The position numbers were made by a program, and so were the translations under genes. 64,000 nucleotides of DNA from Acanthosoma haemorrhoidale (lineage: Eukaryota > Arthropoda > Insecta > Hemiptera > Acanthosomatidae). Under the pieces are notes generated by a model. It ran no database searches, had not been told where the DNA came from, and was given only the letters and a program-made list of their open reading frames with translations. Every line of letters starts with the position of its first letter. Position 1 is the first letter of the stretch. The stretch spans positions 85,953,189 to 86,017,188 of the forward strand of contig OV884009.1 in the NCBI GenBank assembly GCA_930367205.1, written 5' to 3'. Below are positions 36,501 through 47,805 of the stretch, piece by piece.

Positions 36501-39500
36501 TCAATGGTGCATCAAGGTCAATGGAGGCAAATGCGTATTCACCACATTTACCCTTTGACGAGGATCCTATCAATATAATAATCTTACTAACCTCCTTTCT
36601 CCAACATTTACCTATTGTTGTGGCTCCATTATGTATTACAGATTTTTGAGGGTGGCAACACGAGTTCTCCCACCTGACATTTGACTTCTGAAACCATTTA
36701 GAAACCAACTTTTCCTTCATGTTATTTTTAAGTGTTCTTATGGTCTTGGACCTTATTTTGATAAATTTAAATGCTTTTATGGTTTCAAGGGTACCGTGAT
36801 GTTCCCTGCTATTTATGTATGTCTTTACTTTGGCTCTTAATTGCTTTTCAAAACAAGTGATTTTCTAAGTGCTCCTTTTATATTTCAAAGTGATTAGTTA
36901 AAATTATTTTTAAGTGAATTTCAGTTCCCTATCAAATATTATTAAATTTACAGATCATTCATTTAAATGAAAATTATGATTTTATTTTATATAAATGACA
37001 TAATTATAATTGTGCATACACCATCAAAACTTTTCTCTTACTAGAACCTTAGATTGCCAAGAATCACATTTACTTTCATTAAGTAAGCTCAAGATTTATG
37101 AAACAGCCAAATATAAACCTTTTTTATCAATGAATCTGCTGCATATCGAATCTTAGCTGTCATTGAAAAATGTACTCCCTAGTATGGATAGAAAGATCTA
37201 GACAAAGTGAATTTAAGATTCTTTAAATTATTTTTCCTTAGTTAATTTTCAGCTCTCCTTACTTTTGGCTCCCATCTAAGATCAAATAAATTTTATTTAT
37301 ATTGGTTTGTCCAGAAAATAACACAGGATTTCATATTTTCTTTAGTTTAATCCTGTTTATTATTAACTGTTTATGTAAGACTGGCGACCTTTTAAACTTG
37401 TTTTAATTAGATTATTCATAAAAACTGTATTTGTATCAGATACATTAAAAAATTTCAAGATCTTGGGATGTAATATGAGCCTAAAATTTTCTTTTCTCCA
37501 TTCATATTTTGATTACTCTCCTGAAAATCTGGGTGCAGTCGGGTAGGAGCAGGGGAAGACGTTTCTCTAAGAAATAAAGAAAATGCATGCTTTCATTGGA
37601 ATCAGCACAGAAAATTACACAAAAATCAGTTGACAAAACTATAACAATTTTCAAAAATTATTTTTGGCCCGCTTTTGTTATTCAATCTTTATCAAAATAT
37701 CCAAAGATTGTTATTTGATATTCTTTTACTTTTTCGAACTCAGTGTAAGGGTATGTAGTAGAATTTTAAGATCCTAAACCTGTAATTATTTCTGGGCAGC
37801 CCAATACTAATAAATCATAAGAATGATCTAGGATTAGTTTGTTTTTATTTTTGTTTCCAATAATTAAATGAAGGTTGTTTTAGAGTTCAGGTTGATGAAA
37901 TATTGAAAGATAAACAACAACTGTTGATGGTTAGAATACAGAAAATCATTCATTCTGAGTGATTTTAAAAATTTATTTGAATGCATTAAAACATACTTTT
38001 GAAAGAGACAAGCCCTACCAAGGTTACCGACATAAGTAGTGGACAACCATTGGAAGCTTAAAACTAACAGGGCGAGTGCCAGGATTATCTTCACAACATT
38101 TTTTTATTCAAGACTAAATTCGTTACTTTTTTATTGTAGCTCCCAGCTATAAGGCTGGAACCCTATTCCTGAGCTTTCACTCACTAAAATTCCTCAGAAC
38201 AGGGAATCTAACTTGTGTCACCATAGTTATTAGTCAGGCGGTTATTAGTCAAACAACTACTACATTCATGTAGAGACAAAATTAATTACTAAGGTTATCG
38301 TTCGTTGTTTTTGTTAAGCTCATTCTAATTGATCAAAAATTTAATTTTCTAAAATAATTTTAATAGTTTTCCTCTTTTTTTTTTTAACAAATTTTTATTA
38401 TATTTCACCAAAACCTTTTTCCATATTATCTCTGTATCCCTCCCCAACTTTACCTTTCTCTTCCATGGCCAAGTTGGACAGGCCTCTATGTCTGGGCTGG
38501 GTCTCCACTTCATCGACTCCGCTGCAAATCTTCTCTCCTCTTCTCAGCTGCCTGTGGCGTCCCTATCCTTTTCTTCTAAAACTATAGCCTGTCTCAATCT
38601 GGGTGCTCTTACCTCTGAAAACATTTGATATACATTTTATTAATTAAAATATTTTTTATAGGACTGTGTTGTAGAAAAGTCTGGTGAGATAGTTCCTGAA
38701 GAAGGCTGGGGAATCAATGAGTGTGATGATACTGAGGATGTTTTCCCCCCATATCCTGAAGACTGGATTCTTATTAATAATCAAGTACGATTTGTTTGAT
38801 ATACATTGCAGAATGAGTTTTTTTGATATTACTGTTAGCCACTATAATAGCACACTCCATTGGAGATAAAAAGATACTGCAACGATGGGAATTCGAACTA
38901 TAGGAAAATCCACTTTCATCATCTGCTGGTGGTCAAAGAAATTAGAAGAGACAGTTCTTTGATCTGAGTAACATGTAGAGCAGATTGGTTTTTGCCGTGT
39001 GAGAGGATTTACTGTAAAATATTGTTTTGTTGTTGATGAGTTTTAATATATATTAATTATAGGTTTGTAAGTTAAGTCCATGGTGAATATGCATTACAAA
39101 AGTAAGGCAATATAATTTAATATGCTGTAGTTCATCTGTATAAAATAAAAGTTTATGTAATAACTGCATAGAGTATTTGGAGCTGATTTTGTATTCATTT
39201 TATGCCATGAATTCAAATATGGCATTAGTTTTTAATCTAGGAGCTTAAATTTCTAAGATACAGGTGAAATAGAGGTTACACTATTTTAAGTATTCATGAT
39301 CAAATAAAAAAACTAAACACGGAATATTTATAGCTATATTATACGAATATTATTATATGCATAGATGAATAAAGTCATCGTGACCAACTAGTCACTAAGC
39401 ACTTCGGAAACTTCTTTTCCGTGACCTTCTTGAATGTATTTTGGAACAGTTCCTTTTTAAACTCCGGCAGTAATCTATCATCATGTGCGTATCCCATCTT

Positions 39501-42500
39501 CCTTGGTAGTAGGCCTCCATAGTTTTAATATTCTGGTGTAATCTTTCACCTTGTCCCTTCTGGTGTCTCTTAAATTTTCAGGAAAACGGTCTAAGTGACT
39601 GTAAATAGTGCACCTTTATACTCATGTTACCCCCTCCCCAAGGGATTTGAAACTGTTAAGCATCTTGTTTACCAGTTCAACATAGTTTTCTGCTTTGCAT
39701 TTGCCCAGAAAATTTCTGTCAACTGCAACAAATGAAGTCCAGGCTTTTCGCTCAGCCTCATTCATCAAATTTACGAACGCAGAATCCTTAATGAGTTTTC
39801 TTATTTGTGAGCTGTCAAATATTCCTGCTTTAATTTTTTTCGTACTCAACTAACGCATTTTCCCCCTATATATGCAAAGGACACAATAGGAGACATTTCA
39901 AACTTTGCTTTGATCTATCAATAAATTGGCACCTTATCAAATGTAAAATAGTCCAGAAGGCCCATTTTTTCCAGAAGCCCTCTAATTTCATGACAAAATG
40001 CTAGATTGTCTTCTTGAGAGAAGAAGGGTAGCAGACCCTTTTCTCGTGCACGGTAAAAGTTAATTTTGGTTCCTTGTTGCAACAAATTTTTGTCTTTCAA
40101 CCTGGAAGCCAGTAATTCAGAAGCTTCTTTTGACAGGCTGAGATCTCTGATGAGCTCATTTAACTCATCCTGGTTGAAACGTTGAGGAATTGATGGCATC
40201 CCCTCATAATCACTGTCACCTGTATTAGTAGCGTAAGGGTGATAAGAGGGCCAACACTCGTCCTCTCAAAATCCGGTAGCTGGTGAAACGTTGGGATTGG
40301 CACTTCCTTTGAGTAAGGGACTGGGCGTCTTACAAAGACTAAATCAGGATAAGTCCACTTGCCACGTATGTTTCGATTCATTCCAGTAATATTTATTAAG
40401 TAGAAATAGCATTATGTTTTAGGTTAACTTTATAACAACTCTTTCCTAAACACAAATATCACCCGAGGCCAACCTTGATCTACCCTGCACAGTGAAAACT
40501 CAATAACTAACCTCAGCTATAGTTGAAGTGTTGAAGGTCACTTAAGTTACCAGATGCTCACTCCATCTGATGGATTTTCCTGGAACTAACCAGACAGCAG
40601 ACTAAAAATAGAGCAAATATACAGGAACCAATCTTTGTATATGCGATTTATAACTGCATATTAAAAAAAAACTGATCTAAAAAATGAGATCAGATAAAGA
40701 AAAACTTATTTCATATTTAGATTCAGCTCCCCAAATGTAGTTAAAATCAGTTCTAAAACCTTAGGCACAAAAAAAATTTTTTTTCTTGTAGGCCTATGTT
40801 ATCAGGTCCATCTACTGGCATGATAGAACATTAACATGAATAGATATGCTTAAGAAATATAAAACACAATTTGTGAAGAACCCCGAACAACTAGGTTTTA
40901 TCAGATAAAAAATAAAATTTTAGATTTAGAAAAATAACCCAAAAACAATTGGGAATATACATGATAGATTTAACCACCATTTTCTACCATCAGAAAATAT
41001 CAAAATGAAAATATTCTTATTACACTAAACAAACTATTACTGCTCTGTGATATAAAGGGTTGGCCAAAACGTCCGTTCGGTTTTTTTAAGCGAAAATAAG
41101 ACACAACTTTTAAACTCAAAGCAATTTATTCAATCAATGATATAATTGCCGTTTTGTTCCACTATCTTCTGCCATCTCATGGGCAGATTCATAATTCCAT
41201 GCTCAAAGAATTTCCTGTCTTCACTGGCAAAAAAATTTTCCAAGTGGATTTTTACATCTTCTTCAGAGTTGAAGGTCTGTCCATTCAATGAATTTTGAAG
41301 AGACCGAAACAGGTGGAAATCTGAAGGTACAAGGTCGGGCGAATATGGAGGGCGCGGCAAAACTTCCCAGTCAAGTTCCAGTAAGCAACTTCTGCCGCGT
41401 CTGCAAAGAAGTGTGCGGTCTGGCATTGTCGTGATGGAAGACAATCCCCTTACGGTTGGCTAGTTCAGGAAATTTCTGGTGGATCGCTGCATTTAATTTG
41501 TCCAGCTGGTCACAGTACACATCCTAATTGATGGTCCTGTTCGTGGGAAGAAGTTCGTAAAAGACAACACCCCTCCCCAATCCCACCAAATCAAGAGCAT
41601 AACCTTCTTTGGGTGAAGTCCTGCTTTGGGGGTTGTTTGTGGTAATTCCCTGCACTTCCCCCACGAGCGTTTCCGCTCCACATTGTTATAGATGATCCAC
41701 TTTTCGTCCCCTGTCATCATTCTCTTCAAAAAAGGATCGTTTTCTTCACGTTTCCGCAACAAACCGCAGATAGAAATCCTTTAGGCGAGGTTAGCCTCAC
41801 TAATTGATGGGGAACCCAAACATCGAGCCTGCTCACGTAGCCAAGTTGATGCAGATGGTTTTCAACACTCGATTTGGATATTTTAAGGATAACTGCGATC
41901 TCCCTAGTTGTATAACGGGGATTGGTATTGACTAATTCCTTCACTTTGTCGCTGTTAATCTCAGTTGGACGGCCAGAGCGAGGTGCGTCTTGAACCGAAA
42001 AATTTCCCGATCAAAATCTTGAAAATCACTTCTGGCACACACGTTCTGTAACAACATCCTCTCCGTATACAGTGCATATCTTTCTGCAAGTTTCCACTGC
42101 TTTCTTGCTTTTTTTAAAATAAAAAAGCATGAGGTGTCAATAATGTTTGTTTTGGTTTTCCATTTTCAGGATGATCCTAAACGCACAAAATACAATCAGT
42201 CTCATCGGAATTTCGTGTCAAACTACATTGAAGTGTCTAGCATCTGATGAGAGCGCACTCGCTAGGGACGGACTGAAGTTAGCTACATATTAGACTGCTT
42301 GAAGTTTCGTGACAACAAAAACCGAACGGACTTTTTGGCCAACCTGATATATAAAAACACTTATAACCACTTGGTCTAAACTATTGAATTTCCTTCATAA
42401 GTATATTTAGCAGAGCGAGTATATTGAAATTAATTGGCTCTAAACATGCCATGGTATTCAAATTAATTGGCCATGGGCTATGGTACATAGTTTTCAATGA

Positions 42501-45500
42501 CCAAAACCAACATTGCTCTCCTAGGCAGACTCCAGGATACTTCCATCATCAATAGTCCAGCAACATCCACATTCATCCGCGTCAAGCCACCAAGTCCTCG
42601 TTGGTTTTCCATTTGGGATAAAACTGCGAAATGGGGGAAACATAGTCCCTAAAATAATTTCTATACACTTTTTAATTATATATAAAAAAAATAAACTACA
42701 TGAAGGTAATCCGGTGTTCGTGTTTCCATTGCATACAGAGTTCTTTTAAATTGTTTCATTATAACATAAAAATATACATACTAGAAGGGAGAAAAGGCGG
42801 TTGCCACTTTTTCCCTTAAGCCATCAAAACCTTCTAATTCGTTAACCTCTCTGAGTAACTTCGGATATTCTTTATAAACTTCTCCAATCCCTTGTTAAAC
42901 TTTCCTTATTGTTAACTTATTCTAACTTTTGACTCATCCATTGTATTTAAAAAAACTCATTCTAAAGTAATATTACATCACCTTCCTACGGTAATTATTA
43001 ACAAAACTACAAATTCACAATTGGCATAAAATAAAAATGTTCGTTAATTCTTCATCAGATATGGGAAAACATATTTCTCACTTACCAGCACATCTCTTAC
43101 TTACCAGTGACATATAAAAACCAAACCATAGGATGGGTTACCCGAGATGTATACATACTATCTGGGCTCTATCCCTTTATCTAACCTGATACTGGATCCT
43201 TTCATTAAAATATATAAAACCTAACAGTGTATGTGATTATTAAATCTAATGGCTACTGCCAAAGTTGAAGAGAAACATAATATAGTAAGGGTAATTTCAG
43301 CAATTATATACATTTATTTACCTTTAAACCCACTATTTCCAGGTTATTATGTAACAAAGGAAACTATAACTGAACATGCTGATATTTATTTTTCACACAA
43401 TCCAGAGTAAACCCAACAGATAGGTAAACACAAAATTTATGGAGAAATTGGCAATATTACTTTTTTTAATATAAAAATATTAATAATAGTTTTACATGCC
43501 ATATATTGCTCTAATTATAATTATATTAAATTAATTAATTATATCTTAACAAATTATTTTCAACAAATAAATTATATTTACCTTATTCTTTATTGATCTT
43601 CATTATCATCATTATCTGATTTTATTGCTATTATTAAAATTTAACTTATAGTCTCGTTTCCCCCTCCTTAGGATAGTTACGATGTATATAGCATGGTTGC
43701 AAAGATAAAAAAATCTGGGAATAAATTCTTCAAAGAGGAAAACTTTGTTTCTGCTAACAAGAAGTATAAAAAAGCTCTTCGCTATATTGGATGGTATGAC
43801 TATATTCAAACTTAAAATATTTTTAAAATTGAAAATGTGAGTGCTCTTTTTTAATGAATATATTTATATAGGTACATAAACAAATTTGAAGTAACCAGTA
43901 CAAAGACTGAAATATATGATTTGAAAAGCTATTGTCTTTTAAATTCAGCTGCAGCACTATTGAAATTAAGAGAATACAGAAAAGCTGTGTTACTTTGTGA
44001 TGAAGTAGGTACTATTGTTATATTATAGTCAATTTTTTTTAAAAAATCAGAGGATTGTTTTATTATTTTTTTTAAATTGTCAAAGTTTTTTTTACTATTT
44101 TCTCATTATTTTATGATTTTATCAGGTCTTGAATAAAATTTACATTATAAATCAGGTCCTGAATTATCAGAATATAGAATACTTACCCTCAATCTCTCTA
44201 TTATAAAAAAAAGGTTTTCTACAGGTGATCTTAGATCAATATATTCAATGAATCACTAAGTAAATCATGAAAAGGGATCAAAATCAAAAGCAAATTAGAT
44301 TTCATAGAAAATAGTTTTTAACAAGCTCTTTTATAGGAAAAAAAATATTTAACTCTTCTTTTGACAATTTTACTTATATTAAATTTGTATACTTTTTTTT
44401 TTTTAATCTTCTGTAACTGTTAAAAATAAGTGTTTTTAGGGAGCCACTTGGGACCATGAACTTGTTGCTAAACAGAGGGGTGACCCTGGTATACTATCAT
44501 AAAAGTAATCTAATATTTAAATTATAATATTTGAGTAAATTGAGGATTGAATGGAAAAGAGAATGGACAAGTATGAGGAATAAAAAAGGGAAAAGTGGAT
44601 TTGATACGGATCAATGAAACAAAAAGAATAAAAGAGGGAAATGTCAAAGAAAAAATATATTATGTGGATCTATACTAAGGAATAGGCAGGGTATAAGAGT
44701 GGCAGGAGTCATCAACTGCATGTTTTACAATAAGTTAAAGAACATAGGTATGGACTAGAAACCTATTAACAGTAGACTTAGACAGTACACATTGATAAAA
44801 CAACTATACACATAAGTGTATTATTACATAAGGCCTACTATTCGTTCTTCACAGAAGAATGTAAAGTTATTTTTATTTATTAGCAACATTGATATTAATA
44901 AAACTCCTTTATAATTATATATGGCTGAGAGCAGTGTAAAATTTTATAAAAGATAACATCATCAAATACTTTAGCTTATTATCAAGACTTCAAATTTTTC
45001 ACTGAATCAGTAATGAGAGGTTTTGAGCCCGCCCACCAGGCGAAGTGTGAAGGCCATCAGTGCCATGATGATTAGATCTAGCAGGTAAGAAGGTGAAGAG
45101 GTTAGTAAATAATAAAGCCATAGTTATACTCGAGCACTGGTTCGAGTATACCAGGGAGCACCAGTGCATCAAGAGCAGTGTACAGTTTAAAGGTCCAAGA
45201 GAGAATGTCGAAAAAGGTCTGTTGGCTAGTCTTTTATAGGCAACTTGGGTGAGCCAATCAGGTTCAGTTGATCCTTTTCGACCCTGTCAGCCTATATTAG
45301 TACTGCTGGTAGCCGCTTGTGAACTCAGTCTCTCACTGCAATAGTGATTTATTATAACTGTTTACAAAAGGATTAACATAAAAAAATAATTTGGATGTTC
45401 CTGGGTTGGCAGCAGCATTGTTGTCGTCTCACTGCAACAAGGAGTTTCCTTAAAACCAACCTCTAGGCAACTATGGCAACCCTCATTTGGTCTTCACGTC

Positions 45501-47458
45501 ATGTTGCGCCATGGATTTTTTTTTTTTTTTTTTTATTATATTCCTCAGCTCTTAAGGGTAATCTCTAATTTGTTTTGATAAATTTCTCTTTATCTAAATC
45601 ATATAATTTCATTATAGATTTTTTAGTAAGATGATAAATTAATACAAGGATGATACTTGCATATCAGAAAGCTTCTAAATTTTAAGTTATATTATGTTTA
45701 TTTTCTACTCATTTTGTAAACATAGTAACAAAATTCCAAGGCAATGTTCATTTATAAAATCATTTCATTCTTTTACAATATAACAAATATATTTTGAAGG
45801 GTTTTAGATTCAAAATATATATTCAGTTTATAATATCTTATTTCATCCAAACTCATGTGTCTTATGTGGTTATAATAATAATATATTAGTGTCATAAAAT
45901 GTAGAATTTACATTCCAAAAATCAACACATATATACACATAACATACTTTATAAAACCAGAAATATTATTTCAAAAGGTTCTGTTACCTCTCTTGGAATA
46001 CATGTTCACAATGCAAGGGTAGGTAGATAAGACTGAGTCCAATGGCCTTGGCCACATACCTCTGTCCACATGAGGCCAAGACCATTGACCATAAAAAATC
46101 TCAAAATCAGTAGTCAATTAAAAATCAGATTCCGTTAAGTAGTGGGTCAAACATTAGAAAATTAAATGTTGACATTACAGTTTATAGTTCTTCAGTAAGC
46201 CTCAACAATTATGCTGTATGCTTTAAAGTTCTAGTATCTAGCAGGTACTCGTAGATGTTCATGCTTAAATATCTGACGTAGTATTCAATACATCAAATAC
46301 TGTTAGTATCTATAGACAGAATTTCCTATCTCTACTATATTAGGTTGTCGTTCTACTGTGTCAATTAAGACAATCATTAATTTCCTTATTTAGAAATTTT
46401 ACTAGTTTAAAGTAATGTAAAATGCAGTTTTAATATAAAATTATAATCATTACACCAAAAGAAGAGTTAAAATGTGTATCTATTTATAAGTATATTAATT
46501 GATAAATTAATAGCATTGAAATAAATGATTCTTTTTTTATATAATTATTTTATATAATTAAATTAAAGCTTCTTTCATGAGTATTTATTCAAACATAGGA
46601 ATGACGCTATGATCCACTAAAAAAGGGCATTGGCCTCACAAAGTGTATTTTAGACCATTTTATCTGAAACATATAAACAGTATCGAAAGATCATTTTGAA
46701 TTGCACAGGCCTTAATTTTTAAAACTGTCATCTTCAGTACATGAGGTCAATGCCAAGGATTCCTAGTGAGACGGGTATACCCTGAATGCTGTTTCTGCAG
46801 CATCCAGGTAAAATAATGTAGAAAGTTTCGAAGAACACATAATGATGTGTATGCCTTTCCTCCAGCTGGAAGACAGCATGAGAACCCTTAACTTTATTTA
46901 AATGCCACTGGATACAGGAATGTTTTGATACATGATTGATATAACTAAATTTGAATAGATTAATGATTATGCAATTACAATAACAAAAATAAACTGTCTA
47001 ATTTATAATTAAAAATATGGATTGCTGAGCACTAACCGTTATACTAAAACTAATATCTTCAAATGACTTTGAAGAGTAGTATCGTCAGATTAAAAATCTA
47101 AATACTTTCAACATTAATAACTTTTAAGTAAGAATAAAATTACTTCAGGAATATCTTCATTCAAATTTAAAATTATGATTTTCCTCTGACATCACAGTTT
47201 TTGTTTCTTTAAAGCTAACTTTTTCTATCTATCCAGGTTCTTCTGAATGACAGTGATAATCCTAAAGCTTTATTTAGACGTGCACAGGCAAACAAATGGC
47301 TACACAATTCTGAACTGGCACTGAAAGATTTGAACAAGGCCATCTCTCTTCTACCTAATGATTTAAAAATTCTTAATGAGATTAAGCTTGTTAAGAAAAC
47401 TCTGCATGAAAATAAATTGTTGGAAAGAATAAGGTGTTCAAAAATGCTGAAACCCTAG
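24561..47458 (+). CDS. PPID: Cyclophilin-40 (peptidyl-prolyl isomerase D), eight coding exons
   Basis: Coding exons: 24561-24633, 30848-30985, 32751-32857, 33550-33741, 38662-38784, 43672-43793, 43872-44004, 47237-47458. The joins keep frame and give 369 codons, against 370 in human PPID. Residues about 13-180 form the cyclophilin domain ([46 protein letters not shown]). His137 sits where cyclophilin A has Trp, as in other Cyp40s. The catalytic Arg of FHR is Lys here (F68-H69-K70). Residues about 215-355 hold the TPR repeats that bind the Hsp90 C-terminus; the carboxylate-clamp Lys/Asn/Asn/Lys/Arg positions are visible in [19 protein letters not shown] and KALFRRA. The start is the first ATG after an in-frame stop and a splice acceptor. 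It acts as an Hsp90 co-chaperone in cytosol and nucleus (family knowledge). Introns 1 and 5 exceed 4.8 kb and hold transposons. Confidence 0.93.
25130..25292 (-). repeat. tRNA-type SINE, family 1, copy A
   Basis: On the minus strand the sequence runs from a tRNA-like head (AACCGACTGACTATCAACT, then a box-B-like GGTCAGATTCTC) to a tail with TGGGAGCATAGTAATGAGTAA. Head and tail both align with 38105-38265, in the same order and orientation. This supports one dispersed family, inferred from these two copies only. Confidence 0.55.
27351..27575 (+). other. Unidentified 75-codon ORF in PPID intron 1
   Basis: ATG to TGA, polar, Lys/Asp-rich with three cysteines. It lies in a patch (about 27180-27660) richer in G+C than its surroundings, suggesting an old insertion. 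No motif is recognised and it lies inside an intron of the same strand. Probably repeat-derived or chance. Confidence 0.2.
31440..32600 (-). mobile_element. R1/LOA-like LINE fragment (ORF2 C-terminus)
   Basis: Minus-strand frames read, in order: [19 protein letters not shown] (the post-YADD YLG motif, about 32370-32310), [11 protein letters not shown] with a thumb-like region (about 32250), [15 protein letters not shown] (about 32050-32000) and a C-terminal zinc motif [17 protein letters not shown] (about 31735-31685). This is the tail architecture of LINEs of the R1/LOA type. Several frameshifts and stops break it. It lies antisense in PPID intron 2. Ends are approximate and no poly(A) tail was found. 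Confidence 0.7.
34095..34560 (+). mobile_element. Tc1-like transposase fragment
   Basis: One frame reads [20 protein letters not shown] followed by VAFGGGSEI, the region around the second catalytic Asp of Tc1 transposases. Downstream, another frame reads [20 protein letters not shown] with the DLNxIEHxWD signature holding the last catalytic Glu (DD34E group). The N-terminus is absent, frames are broken and no terminal repeats were found. It lies in PPID intron 4, next to the LINE that follows. Confidence 0.75.
34725..36720 (+). mobile_element. Jockey-like LINE split by a mariner-type insertion
   Basis: Before the insertion (34725-35480), frames show the end of an AP endonuclease ([18 protein letters not shown], then HHFLV with a shifted GD-NAKH) and the N-terminal RT stretch [20 protein letters not shown] at about 35375-35430. 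After it (36320-36720) RT resumes with an ADDT-like region missing its Asp pair and [19 protein letters not shown] (about 36490-36550). The RT fingers between these blocks are missing, so the element was deleted before or during the insertion. It is distinct from the LINE at 18616-19860 in sequence. Confidence 0.75.
35485..36317 (-). mobile_element. Mariner-type transposon, internally deleted
   Basis: Ends in inverted repeats of about 27 bp, left (GGGCGTACCCAAAAGAAACC) and right (GGTTTCTTTTGGGCACGCCC), each next to a TA. Length is about 833 bp against about 1.3 kb for intact elements. The minus-strand N-terminal frame (36161-35892) encodes a helix-turn-helix start ([20 protein letters not shown]). 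The C-terminal frame (35895-35590) keeps [16 protein letters not shown], in which the final catalytic Asp of SPDxAPCDFFLF reads Asn. The middle with the other two catalytic Asp residues is gone. This is the mariner family related to the SETMAR transposase. Confidence 0.88.
38105..38265 (-). repeat. tRNA-type SINE, family 1, copy B
   Basis: Minus-strand head AACCGCCTGACTAATAACT with box-B-like AGTTAGATTCCC, and tail TGGGAGCTACAATAAAAAAG then TAACGAATT. Collinear with 25130-25292. Lies in PPID intron 4. Confidence 0.55.
39410..40381 (-). pseudogene. Degenerate copy of an arthropod repetitive ORF of unknown function
   Basis: Blocks in order on the minus strand: 40381-40210 ([18 protein letters not shown], then a shift), 40199-39918 ([52 protein letters not shown]), 39849-39622 ([37 protein letters not shown]) and about 39560-39430 in another frame ([20 protein letters not shown], then [16 protein letters not shown]). 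I recognise this order from a multi-copy hypothetical-protein family in arthropod genomes with no known function; no homologue could be checked. The middle third is deleted between the second and third blocks. It lies antisense in PPID intron 5. Confidence 0.65.
41055..42347 (-). mobile_element. Mariner DD34D transposon, full length but broken
   Basis: 1,293 bp between TA dinucleotides, typical of mariner. The terminal repeats share GGTTGGCCAAAA and GTCCGTTCGGTTTTT; the outermost three bases differ (AAG left, TCA right). It carries one transposase gene on the minus strand (42175-41130). It lies antisense in PPID intron 5. A deleted relative is at 55693-56561. Confidence 0.92.
41130..42175 (-). 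pseudogene. Mariner transposase pseudogene
   Basis: The initiator ATG (about 42173) is followed by a TGA at codon 9 (after MENQNKHY). Further on are [15 protein letters not shown], the second helix-turn-helix region ([20 protein letters not shown]), [13 protein letters not shown] with the first catalytic Asp, [10 protein letters not shown] and [16 protein letters not shown]: the DD34D triad is complete. The linker WVPHQL and the [10 protein letters not shown] motif are present. Besides the stop there are frameshifts near 41760, 41560 and 41420. The C-terminus ends normally at 41130. Confidence 0.9.
44440..45540. other. G+C-richer patch in PPID intron 7, probably repeat-derived
   Basis: Within a very AT-rich 3.2-kb intron, 45000-45510 is clearly richer in G+C. 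It has a small hairpin (ACTCGA ... TCGAGT near 45130) and ends in a run of about 18 T (45518-45536). No protein motif, terminal repeat or second copy was found in this window. Confidence 0.3.
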
Positions 47459-47799
47459 AATACTATTGAATATTTATTTTATAAAGGTCACTAAATTTTT
47501 TTAAGTTTTTGAACATCACATCACTATTTATTATTATTTGTTATAATATGTTTGTTTTTTTCAATATGTATATATTATGTAGTTTTAATATAAAGATCTC
47601 AGAATTTGATTTTTTAAATATGTATGTAATTAAGGAAATGTATGCTATTTGAAAAAAAAAATGTTACAGTATATTATGTAAAAATTTGATTTACTCTGTA
47701 CTTCTTACTCCTATTTTAAAGTCTTAACACTTTTACGTTTGTTTCACAGAAATAACTTGTGCCAACAGCACAAAAGTGCCTATCCTTTCTAAATTCTCT

Positions 47800-47805
47800 A
47801 ATAAA
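47800..47805 (+). terminator. Candidate PPID polyadenylation signal
   Basis: AATAAA about 340 bases after the PPID stop codon, followed by a GT/T-rich stretch. Earlier partial matches exist, so this site is the most likely but not the only candidate. Confidence 0.4.

Noticed and set aside
38850..38915. tRNA-like sequence with ATTCGAACTATAGG
   Set aside because: A box-B-like element is present on the minus strand, but no box A or cloverleaf could be built and no second copy was found.
42490..42620. Possible LINE fragment ([15 protein letters not shown] frame)
   Set aside because: The resemblance to the region after a LINE endonuclease is too short and lacks any catalytic motif.
43612..43809. 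65-codon minus-strand frame
   Set aside because: It is the complement of PPID exon 6, whose frame and splice sites are clear.
46037..46089. Imperfect hairpin around ccttggcc/ggccaag
   Set aside because: 14 of 17 arm positions pair, but there is no element, gene or promoter context; left as chance or an old repeat.
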